The notes beneath the pieces were generated by a model that was not told the DNA's origin, made no database searches, and saw only the letters and a program-made list of their open reading frames with translations. Positions 54,160-64,000 of a stretch of 64,000 nt of DNA are shown here, piece by piece. This DNA is from Xylanimonas protaetiae (GTDB lineage Bacteria; Actinomycetota; Actinomycetes; Actinomycetales; Cellulomonadaceae): NCBI RefSeq assembly GCF_004135385.1, contig NZ_CP035493.1, positions 248,001 to 312,000 on the forward strand, read 5' to 3'. The first letter of the stretch is position 1. Every line of letters begins with the position of its first letter. The translations under genes were made by a program, and so were the position numbers.

Positions 54160-55479
54160 TCACCCGACTCCCTCGGACAGCCGCCGTTCGGGCACCCGCA
54201 GCCGCTCGGCGAGCGCGGCGACCGCCACCCGCACCGGGGAGCCGGGCGCGTGCTCGGCCAGCGCCCGGCCCGCGAGCAGCGCGGCGTCCTGGCCGGCGGC
54301 ATCGTCCGGCACGACGACGACGTCGTCGAGCCCCGCGTAGCGGGCCATCGCCTCGCGCACCGCCGCCTCGGGGCGCGCGCCGGCCACGGCCGCGCGGACC
54401 CGGTTCACGACGACCGCCGACGGCGTCCGCACGACGACCGGCGCCTCCCGCAGGTCCTCGAGCGCCCGGACGAGCCGCTGGATGCCCACCGGGTCGGCCG
54501 TGCCGACCACGAGGACGTCGTCGGCCGCGGCGAGCGCGGCGAGCGTCGCGGCGTTGCGCTGCGGCGCGTGCGTGTCGTACATGAGCACCTCGTCGGCCTC
54601 GACGGGCGCGGCGGTGTCGACGACGGTCCACGACGCGAGCTCGCGCGCCCGGTCGAGCACCACCTCGAGCGACGACGCGGGCACCTCGGGCCAGCGCGCG
54701 GAACGCGTCAGCCCCGTCAGCACACGCAGGCCGGGGGCGACGAGCGGGCTCTGCCGGGCCAGCGAGGGCACGTCGAGCGTCCCCTGTCCGGCCGCGCGGC
54801 ACGCGGCGGCCAGCCCGGGGGCGTCGTCGAGCAGGCCGAGCCGCATCGCCAGGGAGGACCCGTACGTGTCCGCGTCGACGAGCAGGACGTCGCGCGGGTC
54901 CGTGCGCTCGGGGCCGGGCGCGTGGCGCGCGCCCCGACCGCGGCGTCCGGACGTGCCGAGGCCGGCCAGGGCGGCGGCGAGCTCGAGGGCGACGGTGGTC
55001 CGGCCGGGCGCGCCGACGGGACCCCAGACCGCGACGACGCGTCCGGGCGCGGCCGGGGCGCCCTCCGGCGGCGGGGAGGGCTCGTCCTCCGGGCTCGGCA
55101 CCTCGGGGTCGCCCGGGCCGTCGGCCGCCGCACGGACGGCGTCGAGGAGGCCGTCCCCCAGCGCGGCGGCGGGCCCGCCGTCGAGGACCGCGTCGACGCC
55201 GAGGGCCCGCAGGCGCTCCCCGCCGAGCCCGTCCGCGAGCGCGACCACGCGCACGCCCGCGCCGTGCAGCCGCGCGACCGCCTCGCGGTCGAGCCCGGGA
55301 AGGTCGCCGGAGATCACCGCGACCGCGCCCGCCCCGGCGGCCGCCGCGGCCAGCAGCTCGACGACGTCGCCGCACCGGCGCGTCACGGTGGCGCCGGACC
55401 CGGGTGCGCCGAGGGCGAGCACCACCTGCGTCTCCGCGGCGCCGCGCACGGCGGCGAGGACGGTGACGGGCGCGGCCAT
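54160..55479 (-). CDS. CpaE-like P-loop ATPase (MinD/ParA fold)
   Basis: The 439-residue protein has an N-terminal receiver-like region (about 1-120; no clear phosphoacceptor site) and a MinD-like ATPase domain with a deviant Walker A VWGPVGAPGRTT, LLVDADTYGSSLAMRLGL and VVDTAAP. The usual Lys is Arg in the GAPGRTT form, as in many actinobacterial CpaE-like proteins. CpaE normally places Tad/Flp pili. Here only a SAF-domain protein is adjacent, with no TadA ATPase, TadB/C or pilin, so its role is uncertain. The ATG shares a base with the upstream stop. Confidence 0.8.
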   Translation of the reverse strand: MAAPVTVLAAVRGAAETQVVLALGAPGSGATVTRRCGDVVELLAAAAAGAGAVAVISGDLPGLDREAVARLHGAGVRVVALADGLGGERLRALGVDAVLDGGPAAALGDGLLDAVRAAADGPGDPEVPSPEDEPSPPPEGAPAAPGRVVAVWGPVGAPGRTTVALELAAALAGLGTSGRRGRGARHAPGPERTDPRDVLLVDADTYGSSLAMRLGLLDDAPGLAAACRAAGQGTLDVPSLARQSPLVAPGLRVLTGLTRSARWPEVPASSLEVVLDRARELASWTVVDTAAPVEADEVLMYDTHAPQRNAATLAALAAADDVLVVGTADPVGIQRLVRALEDLREAPVVVRTPSAVVVNRVRAAVAGARPEAAVREAMARYAGLDDVVVVPDDAAGQDAALLAGRALAEHAPGSPVRVAVAALAERLRVPERRLSEGVG

Positions 55480-56135
55480 CAGGACGCCCTGCCCGCCACC
55501 GGGACGACGTCGATGGTGCCGTCGTCACCGAGCGCCGCGAGCAGCACGGGCAGCTGGTCGCTGGGCACGAGCACGTGCAGCGTCGTCGTGGAGCCGACGA
55601 CGAGACCGGTGCCGGCGTCGGCGACCTGCTCGACCAGCACCGACGCGACGACCTGCCGCGGCTGCGGCGTCCGGGCGTCGGCGCCCACGCCGGGCTCCGG
55701 CACGAACCACACGTCGACGACGGCGCCCTTGCGCACGCGCTCGGACAGCGCGCCGTCGACCTCCACGGCGACGGACCGCAGGTCGAGGCTCTCCGCGTCC
55801 CCGAGCGCCGAGCGGGCGACGAGCTCGCGGTCGCCGATCACGCGCGTGACGACGAGGCCCTCCGGCAGCGGCTCGTCGGCGGGCACGTAGCGATCGGCGC
55901 CCGTGCCGAGCCGGACGTCGACGGCGCGGACGGTGTCGGCCGTGAGCACGTCCCCCGGGGTCAGCGCGCCCACCGCGGCCCACACGGGCGTGGTGCGCGA
56001 CGCCGCCGACACGGCCCAGGAGCCGAGCGCGACGGACAGCGCGACGAGGACGACGCCCACGACGAGGCGCGGGTCGCGCCAGGACGGGCGCCGCAGGCGC
56101 GCGGCCACGGGAGCGGGCAGGGTGTCGATGCTCAT
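55479..56135 (-). CDS. SAF-domain (CpaB/RcpC-like) membrane protein
   Basis: The 218-residue protein has one membrane helix (about 25-47) and a SAF domain (about 55-125: GDVLTADTVRAVDVRLG, VTRVIGDRELVARSAL), then a beta-rich region as in CpaB, a pilus-assembly factor that binds glycans or stabilises the secretin. It is co-transcribed with the CpaE-like gene. Other pilus genes are absent from the window. Confidence 0.8.
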   Translation of the reverse strand: MSIDTLPAPVAARLRRPSWRDPRLVVGVVLVALSVALGSWAVSAASRTTPVWAAVGALTPGDVLTADTVRAVDVRLGTGADRYVPADEPLPEGLVVTRVIGDRELVARSALGDAESLDLRSVAVEVDGALSERVRKGAVVDVWFVPEPGVGADARTPQPRQVVASVLVEQVADAGTGLVVGSTTTLHVLVPSDQLPVLLAALGDDGTIDVVPVAGRAS

Positions 56136-56183
56136 CAGGGGGTCCCTTCGGGGGCTGCTGCGTCAGAGGTCATCTTGGGGTGC

Positions 56184-56219
56184 CAAACGTCGCGAAGAGT
56201 TTCCACCTGTGGACAAACG
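56184..56219. promoter_or_regulatory. Two CAAACG motifs, 30 bp apart, in the divergent gap before the HTH gene
   Basis: CAAACG occurs at 56184-56189 and 56214-56219, three helical turns apart and in the same orientation, between the SAF gene and the helix-turn-helix gene. The same hexamer forms a tandem repeat before the LysM gene (57172-57201). Confidence 0.4.
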
Positions 56220-56257
56220 AACCCCATGAACACATGGTGCTGTGCAAGACTGGCGGC

Positions 56258-56467
56258 ATGGCCGCTCGATTCCTCTCCCTCGCCGACGTCGAGGAGCTGC
56301 TCGCGATCTCGTCCCGGCAGGCGTACGCCCTGGTCCGCAGCGGCGAGCTGCCCGCGATCCAGATCGGGGGCAAGGGGGTGTGGCGCGTCGAGGCCGCGGT
56401 GCTCGAGGAGTACATCGCCGGGCAGTACGCCAAGACGCGCGAGCGCATCGCCTCCGGCGACGTCTAG
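56258..56467 (+). CDS. Small helix-turn-helix (excisionase/BldC-like) DNA-binding protein
   Basis: The 69-residue protein is essentially one MerR-type HTH_17 domain (SLADVEELLAISSRQAYALVRSGELPAIQI, WRVEAAVLEEYIAGQY). I chose ATG 56258 because the family starts with M-A-x-R-F-L; an upstream in-frame ATG adds unlike sequence. No clear ribosome site is present; AAGACT six bases before the ATG may be a leaderless -10. It resembles, but is not, BldC. It is conserved near secA in relatives as far as I recall. Neighbouring genes are its likely targets. Confidence 0.85.
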   Translation: MAARFLSLADVEELLAISSRQAYALVRSGELPAIQIGGKGVWRVEAAVLEEYIAGQYAKTRERIASGDV

Positions 56468-56472
56468 GCCGG

Positions 56473-57021
56473 TCACGCCCGGCTCACCCGCAGCACCGCG
56501 AGGAACGGCACCGTCCGTACCCTGACGGGGGCGCGGTCGAGCTCCTCGAGGTCGAGATGGTCCTGGCCGACGCGCGCGAGCCGCCCCACGGCCTGGCCCG
56601 CGGCGGTGCGCACGACGACGCGGGCGCGGTCCCGCTGCAGCTCGCGCAGGACGGTGCCCAGCCCGAGCGCGTCCAGACGCGACGTCGACGGCACGCCCTG
56701 ACGACCCAGGCCCGTGACCGCCGCGACCGCGGTCGCGGGGACCAGGTGCTCGGTGGGTCCCACAGCGCCGCGCCCCGCGAGCACGAGCCACGAGGCGGCC
56801 ACCGTCGCCAGCGTCCCCGTGACGGTCTCGCCGTCGAGCAGCTCGAGGCTCACGGGCCTGCCGACGACGGCGCGCAGCCGGTCGGCCAGCGTGATGGCAG
56901 CGTGCTCGGCGCGGGTCAGCTCGGCGACCTCGCCGTCGCGCTCGCCCTGTTCGTGGGCGGCGAGCTGCGCCTCGAGGTCGGCGAACAGCGCCTCCCAGCG
57001 CCTGGAGCCGTCGGCGGCCAT
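56473..57021 (-). CDS. Conserved actinobacterial protein, LSm-like, function unknown
   Basis: The 182-residue protein starts MAADGSRRWEALFADLEAQL, has a helical acidic part, then two similar beta segments (LADRLRAVVGRPVSLELLDGETVTG and DRARVVVRTAAGQAVGRLARVG) that resemble duplicated Sm-like strands, and ends VRTVPFLAVLRVSR. Such proteins are common in actinobacteria and are often annotated only as hypothetical. It is convergent with the HTH gene (five bases between) and divergent from the LysM gene. Confidence 0.7.
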   Translation of the reverse strand: MAADGSRRWEALFADLEAQLAAHEQGERDGEVAELTRAEHAAITLADRLRAVVGRPVSLELLDGETVTGTLATVAASWLVLAGRGAVGPTEHLVPATAVAAVTGLGRQGVPSTSRLDALGLGTVLRELQRDRARVVVRTAAGQAVGRLARVGQDHLDLEELDRAPVRVRTVPFLAVLRVSRA

Positions 57022-57171
57022 CCCTCCCCTTCCCCCGGGTGGGCCGTGCCCGTGCAGGCCCGGGCACAGAGTGCCAGACCCCGGAGGGGTTCGACGCGGT
57101 TCATCCACAACTGTCCATCCTGTGAGGTAGACAGCCCGGATGACGTGTGGTTGTCTTGCGCCCACGCAGGG

Positions 57172-57201
57172 CATCAAACGACATCAAACGTCATCACCGG
57201 A
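57172..57201 (+). repeat. 10-bp direct repeats before the LysM gene
   Basis: CATCAAACGA, CATCAAACGT and CATCACCGGA follow head to tail at 57172, 57182 and 57192, ending at the GGAGG ribosome site. The period equals one helical turn, as in sites for proteins that bind direct repeats side by side. Confidence 0.7.
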
Positions 57202-57208
57202 GGCTCAG

Positions 57209-58162
57209 ATGGGACGACGAACATCTCGCGGCAGCGCATGGCAGCTGCTGGCACTCGGCCTCGCGCTCGGCACGGCCGCCGCGGCGCTCGGTGGCCGTGC
57301 GTTCACGGTCGCGGGGGCGGCCGGCTCCCCTGCGGCAGGCGTGGAGGACTGGGTCGAGCTCGCCGTCGTCGGCGGGGCCGCGGTGGCCGCCGCCTGGGTG
57401 GCGCTCGGGGCGCTGCTGGGGCTGGCGGTCGTCGCCGCCGCCCGGGTCGGGTCCCGTTGGCGGGCCGGTGAGGCCGCGGTGCGGCTGCTCGCCCCGGGGC
57501 TCGTGCGCCGGCTGGTGCGTGCCGGCATCGGCGTCGGTGTCGGCACCGGGCTCATGCTCGCGCCGAGCACGGCGCTGGCGGCGGCCCCGGCGCCCGCGGC
57601 GCCGGTCAGCGTCGCCGCCGAGGGCGGCGGGCCGGAAGGCTCGGCGATCGCGGGCGGCGTGAGCGCGGGCGGCGTGAGCCTCGGCATCGACCTGGCGTGG
57701 CAGCCGACGGCGGCTGCCCCTGCCGAGGCAGCACCGGCCGTCAGCGCTCCAGCGGAGACCGTTCCGGTCGAGACGGGCACCGTCGAGACCGGCACCGGCG
57801 CGGCGACGCCTCCGACACCCAGGCGGACCACCACCGCCGCGACTGCGCCCACCACCGCTCCCTCTGCCCCGCCTGCACCCGCCGCCGAGGCCCTCGTCAT
57901 CGCCGCCCCCAGCACCCGTACCCCGGTCGCCGCGGCGCCGGCTCCCGTGTCGCGCCCGCTGGCCGCGCCCGAGGCCGACGGCTCCGTCGTCGTCCTGCGG
58001 GGCGACACCCTGTGGGACATCGCCGCCCGGTGGCTGGGCGGTGACCCCACCGACGCCGAGGTCATGGCGGCGACCGTGCGGTGGCACGCCGCCAACCGCG
58101 CCGTGATCGGCGCCGATGCCGACGTCATCCTTCCCGGCCAGGTGCTCGCCCCGCCCGCCTGA
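57209..58162 (+). CDS. Membrane protein with C-terminal LysM domain
   Basis: The 317-residue protein has two or three hydrophobic segments (about 11-30, 42-68, 90-115), a long Ala/Pro/Thr-rich extracellular linker (about 120-255), and one LysM domain (about 263-317: VVLRGDTLWDIAARWLGG, ILPGQVL), which binds peptidoglycan. ATG has GGAGG six bases upstream. Genes of this type next to an Rv3235-like gene and secA are a common actinobacterial arrangement. Confidence 0.88.
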   Translation: MGRRTSRGSAWQLLALGLALGTAAAALGGRAFTVAGAAGSPAAGVEDWVELAVVGGAAVAAAWVALGALLGLAVVAAARVGSRWRAGEAAVRLLAPGLVRRLVRAGIGVGVGTGLMLAPSTALAAAPAPAAPVSVAAEGGGPEGSAIAGGVSAGGVSLGIDLAWQPTAAAPAEAAPAVSAPAETVPVETGTVETGTGAATPPTPRRTTTAATAPTTAPSAPPAPAAEALVIAAPSTRTPVAAAPAPVSRPLAAPEADGSVVVLRGDTLWDIAARWLGGDPTDAEVMAATVRWHAANRAVIGADADVILPGQVLAPPA

Positions 58163-58210
58163 CGTCCTCCCGACGTACCCCTTCTTCCCTGCGCTCCGAT
58201 GGAGGCACGC

Positions 58211-58753
58211 ATGTCCAGCACCGTCCCGGGCACGGCCCGCCCGCTCCGCGTCGTCGGGGTGCCGCAGCGGCCGGGGCGCCCGCCGCAAGCCCCGACGCAT
58301 CCGCCGCGCGTGCGCCGCCTGCGCCTCGGCTCCGACCGGACGTTCGCCGACGCGGACGACGCCGATGTCGCCGAGCTCGCGGCCGCACGGCCCGTCGCCG
58401 ACCAGCCGGTGCCGCCCCTCCCCGACCCGACCGCCATGTGCGCCACGGTGGTGCGGGCGGCGGTCGAGGTGCTCCGCGGCGACCGGCCTGCGGCGCAGCT
58501 CGCGCGCTGGCTCACGCCGACGGTGCTCGAGCAGCTCACGGAGCGCGCCCGGCTGCTGCGCGAGGCCGCGGCGTCCGACGGTCCCGGGCCGGGGGCCCGG
58601 CCGGTGCAGGTGCGGCGCATCCGGCTCGAACGGCGCGGCGACACCGCCGAGGCGACCGTCGTCGTCGAGGACCGGGGGCGGTGCCGTGCGGCCGCCGTCC
58701 GCCTGGAGGCGCGCCGCGGGCAGTGGCGCCTCGCCGTCCTCGAGCTCGGCTGA
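58211..58753 (+). CDS. Rv3235-like conserved protein
   Basis: The 180-residue protein has a Pro/Arg-rich start and a compact C-terminal domain (about 75-180: VRAAVEVLRGDRPAAQLARWLTP, RRGDTAEATVVVEDRGRCRAAAVRLE, WRLAVLELG). It matches the small family typified by Rv3235 of M. tuberculosis, found near secA; function unknown. I prefer ATG 58211, which follows GGAGG by five bases, over the ATG at 58199. The stop codon lies within the stem of the following terminator. Confidence 0.75.
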   Translation: MSSTVPGTARPLRVVGVPQRPGRPPQAPTHPPRVRRLRLGSDRTFADADDADVAELAAARPVADQPVPPLPDPTAMCATVVRAAVEVLRGDRPAAQLARWLTPTVLEQLTERARLLREAAASDGPGPGARPVQVRRIRLERRGDTAEATVVVEDRGRCRAAAVRLEARRGQWRLAVLELG

Positions 58754-58796
58754 GACCGACCCGGGCGGGACCCGGACCGGGTCGGTCTCAGCCGAG
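58745..58796 (+). terminator. Terminator after the Rv3235-like gene
   Basis: A perfect 19-bp stem (arms 58745-58763 and 58778-58796; left arm CTCGGCTGAGACCGACCCG) includes the TGA stop codon itself. Confidence 0.9.
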
Positions 58797-58852
58797 ACGA
58801 ACCGGACCCAGCCCGGTCGCACCAGGCCAGCCATACCGGACCCGGGCATGGG

Positions 58853-58888
58853 CGAGGCCCCGTCCCGCGAACGCGGGACGGGGCCTCG
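58853..58888 (-). terminator. Terminator of secA
   Basis: A perfect 17-bp stem (CGAGGCCCCGTCCCGCG and its complement) with a two-base AA centre lies nine bases after the secA stop. Confidence 0.92.
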
Positions 58889-58897
58889 TCAGTGCCC

Positions 58898-61879
<2,982 letters not shown>

Positions 61880-61892
61880 GCGGTTCTCCTAA

Positions 61893-61920
61893 GTCATATC
61901 GAGAGGATCGGGGGCACAAC
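61893..61920 (-). promoter_or_regulatory. Possible secA promoter
   Basis: On the minus strand TATGAC (61898-61893) lies about 16 bases after GTTGTG (61920-61915). Transcription would start about 10 bases before the ribosome site. The -35 is only partly matched. Confidence 0.4.
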
Positions 61921-62011
61921 CGCCCACGCCCTGAGTCACACCCCAGCATCCTAGACGGGGCGACCTGACCGATTGCCAGGGTTCGCGCACGGGGTAACAC
62001 CGTCCGGCGCG

Positions 62012-63298
62012 TCAGGGCCTCAGAGCCGCGTCGAGCGCCGGGGCGAGGTCGCCGCGGGACGCGACGACGACGTCGTCGAGCCCCAGCCACGCGGCCATCG
62101 TGCGCAGCTCCGACGCGAGCCGCCCCGCCGTCGCGGGCGTCGACCACGGCTCGGCGTGCGCGGCCTGGACGCGCAGCACGCCGGCCTGCCGGTCGGCCTT
62201 GAGGTCGAGGCGCGCGGTGACGCGCTCGTCCTCGAGGAACGGCAGCACGTAGTAGCCGTACTGCCGCTTGGCCGCGGGGGTGTAGATCTCGATGCGGTAC
62301 GTGGTGCCGAAGAGCTCCTCGAGGCGCGAGCGCTCGAAGACGAGCGGGTCGAACGGGCTCAGGAGCGCCGCACCCGTGGCCCGGCGCGGGAGGGCCGCGT
62401 CGCGGTGCCGGTACCAGGGGCCGCGCAGGCCCTCGACGTCGACCGGGACGAGCACGCCGTCCTCGACGAGCTCGGCGACCGCGGCGGGCAGGAGGGTCTT
62501 GGTGACGCCGCGGAGGAGACGGAAGTAGTCGCGCAGGTCGCGGGGTGTGGCGATGCCGTGGGCGCGGGCGGAGATCTCGACGAGGCGCCGGATCGCCTCG
62601 CCGTCGGAGACGGGCGGCGCCTCGACCACGTCGCGCGGCAGCGCCCGCGCGGCCAGGTCGTAGCGGCGCTCGAACTGCGCCGTGCGCCCGGCCGAGACGG
62701 CCTCGCCCGTGAAGAACAGGTACTCCAGGACCCGCTTCCCGGCGGTCCAGTTCCAGCCCCACTCGTCGTTCGTGCGGCGGCCCGGCCCGCCGCGCGCCTC
62801 GAGCTCGACGTGCACCTGGGCCGCCGTGACCGGCCCCCGCTCCGCGAGGATCTCGCGCACGGCCGCGAGCTCGCCGGGGTGCTCCTCGGCCGCCCGGCTG
62901 ATCGCCCCCCACGCGTGGTCGCGCACCGCGCGGCGCCGCCACTCGAGCAGCGGCCACGTCTCGACGGGCACGAACGACGCCTCGTGCGCCCACGCCTCGA
63001 CGAGCCGTCGCGGGGTGCGCGAGTGCAGCCGGTCGAGCAGCCCGACGTCGTACGGCCCGAGCCGCGAGTACAGCGGCATGAGGTGCGCGCGGGCGAGCAC
63101 GTTCACGGAGTCGATCTGGAGCAGCCCGAGCCGGCGCACGGCCGCGGTGACCTGCCGGAACCCCGGCTCGACGGCGGGCCGCTCGCGGTGCAGCCCCTGC
63201 GCCGCGAGCGCCGCGCGGCGCGCCTGGGACAGGGAGAGGCGCTCGGCGCGCGGGGTCGCGCGCCGAGCGCCTCGGTCGACGTCGATGGTGGTGGTCAC
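62012..63298 (-). CDS. YcaQ/AlkX-type winged-helix DNA glycosylase
   Basis: The 428-residue protein belongs to the HTH_42 (AlkZ/YcaQ) family of DNA glycosylases, which remove bulky alkyl lesions and unhook interstrand crosslinks. The catalytic loop reads LLQIDSVNVLARAH, the QxD form of the YcaQ branch. Other family blocks are LGPYDVGLLDRL, WGWNWTAGKRVLEYLFFTGE, LLSPFDPLVFERSR and KRQYGYYVLPFL. The start is GTG. It lies between secA and hpf, all on the minus strand. Confidence 0.9.
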   Translation of the reverse strand: MTTTIDVDRGARRATPRAERLSLSQARRAALAAQGLHRERPAVEPGFRQVTAAVRRLGLLQIDSVNVLARAHLMPLYSRLGPYDVGLLDRLHSRTPRRLVEAWAHEASFVPVETWPLLEWRRRAVRDHAWGAISRAAEEHPGELAAVREILAERGPVTAAQVHVELEARGGPGRRTNDEWGWNWTAGKRVLEYLFFTGEAVSAGRTAQFERRYDLAARALPRDVVEAPPVSDGEAIRRLVEISARAHGIATPRDLRDYFRLLRGVTKTLLPAAVAELVEDGVLVPVDVEGLRGPWYRHRDAALPRRATGAALLSPFDPLVFERSRLEELFGTTYRIEIYTPAAKRQYGYYVLPFLEDERVTARLDLKADRQAGVLRVQAAHAEPWSTPATAGRLASELRTMAAWLGLDDVVVASRGDLAPALDAALRP

Positions 63299-63329
63299 CG
63301 GTCCAGCATGCTCGGCGCCACCGACAGGC

Positions 63330-63983
63330 TCACGTCAGGCTCGTGACCGGCAGCACGCCTTCGCACTGCTGGTCGAGCTGGACGACACCGTAGGTCCAGC
63401 CCTTGCGCTTGTAGACGGCCGACGGTCGTGCGGTCTCCTTGTCGATGAAGAGGAAGAAGTCGTGCCCGACGAGCTCCATCTCGTAGACGGCGTCGTCGAC
63501 GGTCATCGCGTCGGCGGAGTGCAGCTTCTGGCGGATCACCACGGGCGAGTCGCCGAGCTGGTGCTCGACGGCGTCGCCGTCGGCGACGAGCGGGGTGGGC
63601 GGAGCGACGGGCTCGGGCTCGGCGGCCATGACCTCGTCGTAGGGACGCACGTCCACCGGCGCCGTCACGTACGTGCGGCGGTGGTCCTTGCGGCGGTCAC
63701 GGGTGCGGCGCAGGCGCTCGATCAGCTTGTCGATCGCGAGGTCCAGGGCGCCGTACCGGTCGTCCGCGGCGGCCTCCGCGCGGATCACGGGACCCTTGGC
63801 CCGCACCGTCAGCTCGACCCGCTCTGCGACGGCGGCGAGCTTGGGGTTGCGCTCCTTCGTGACCTCGACGTCCACGCGCTGGGCCAACGGCGACAGCTGC
63901 GTGACCTTGGTGAGCTTGTCCTCCACGTGGCGGCGGAACCGCTCCGGCACATCCGTGTGCCTACCGACGACGACGATCTCCAT
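63330..63983 (-). CDS. hpf: Ribosome hibernation promoting factor (long form)
   Basis: The long HPF (217 residues) dimerises 70S ribosomes into inactive 100S particles in stationary phase. The N-terminal ribosome-binding domain (about 1-105: MEIVVVGRHTDVPERFRRHV, DLAIDKLIERLRRTRDRRKDH) is joined by a Pro/Ala linker to the C-terminal dimerisation domain (about 155-215: HDFFLFIDKETARPSAVYKRKGWTYGVV in outline). A GGAAGGGAG site precedes the ATG at the window edge. It is near secA as in many actinobacteria. Confidence 0.96.
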   Translation of the reverse strand: MEIVVVGRHTDVPERFRRHVEDKLTKVTQLSPLAQRVDVEVTKERNPKLAAVAERVELTVRAKGPVIRAEAAADDRYGALDLAIDKLIERLRRTRDRRKDHRRTYVTAPVDVRPYDEVMAAEPEPVAPPTPLVADGDAVEHQLGDSPVVIRQKLHSADAMTVDDAVYEMELVGHDFFLFIDKETARPSAVYKRKGWTYGVVQLDQQCEGVLPVTSLT

Positions 63984-64000
63984 CGTGTGCTCCCTTCCTC

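Noticed and set aside
54160-55479. CpaE-like ATPase as a plasmid ParA
   Set aside because: No parB or parS is adjacent, and the GAPGRTT Walker variant plus SAF partner fit the CpaE-like group.

Overview
This is a very GC-rich window with GTG/TTG starts, four-base stop/start overlaps and several leaderless-looking promoters. It comes from an actinobacterium. A 24-residue bL37 ribosomal protein, a fused E2-E1 2-oxoglutarate dehydrogenase (Kgd type), a PimB-type mannosyltransferase, a mycothiol-type SigR/RsrA pair and an M. tuberculosis-like gene order (argS-lysA-hom-thrC-thrB-rho-rpmE-prfA-prmC-sua5-wecA-atpI) all point there. Overall style suggests Micrococcales, near Cellulomonadaceae or Promicromonosporaceae; that last step is inference. 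The window is chromosomal core; I see no phage, insertion sequence or CRISPR array.

Layout: 1-14.7 kb (minus strand) holds the translation/cell-envelope block (atpI-like, wecA, sua5, prmC, prfA, rpmE), rho, and the aspartate-family amino acid genes (thrB, thrC, hom, lysA) led by argS. A pimB-like gene is inserted in the opposite direction between rho and rpmE. tRNA-Arg(CCG) lies just upstream of argS, beyond a 26-bp perfect palindrome. 15-18 kb is a CUT2-type sugar ABC importer whose binding-protein gene is frameshifted. 18-19.7 kb is an uncharacterised surface locus: an ECF sigma factor between two small membrane proteins with similar ends. 19.7-25.6 kb has an OFA-type transporter and a kdp operon (an extra 27-residue membrane peptide, kdpF, A, B, C) without kdpDE. 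25.7-29.5 kb is a methylcitrate cycle set (prpD, prpB, prpC). 29.4-31.5 kb is a metallo-beta-lactamase-fold gene divergent from tetR-CYTH, with a clear shared operator.

31.5-37.4 kb contains a VanY-type peptidase, two CNNM/CorC-like membrane proteins and a two-component system. 37.7-41.5 kb is kgd. 41.5-46 kb has sugar-related enzymes (aldo/keto reductase, aldose epimerase), an SGNH-fold protein that has lost its catalytic residues, an autoregulated PadR-DUF4097 pair and bL37. 46-52 kb has rsrA-sigR, a PepSY lipoprotein with an exact internal duplication, DoxX, and aroA-rsgA-hisN. 52-54 kb has a small DUF6912-like gene and a GPH sugar symporter, both broken by apparent single-base deletions. 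54-64 kb has an orphan CpaB/CpaE-like pair, a small helix-turn-helix protein, a LysM membrane protein, an Rv3235-like protein, secA, a YcaQ-type DNA glycosylase and hpf.

Three genes are broken by net one-base losses; for two of them, restoring one base in a G/C run repairs the protein. Assembly error must be excluded before calling them pseudogenes. The most unusual signals are the ECF/twin-membrane-protein locus, the active-site-less SGNH protein, a threonylcarbamoyl-AMP synthase lacking half of its signature tetrad, an extended SigR with an internal SigR-type promoter, palindromic elements that supply stop codons, and a recurrent leaderless promoter architecture.
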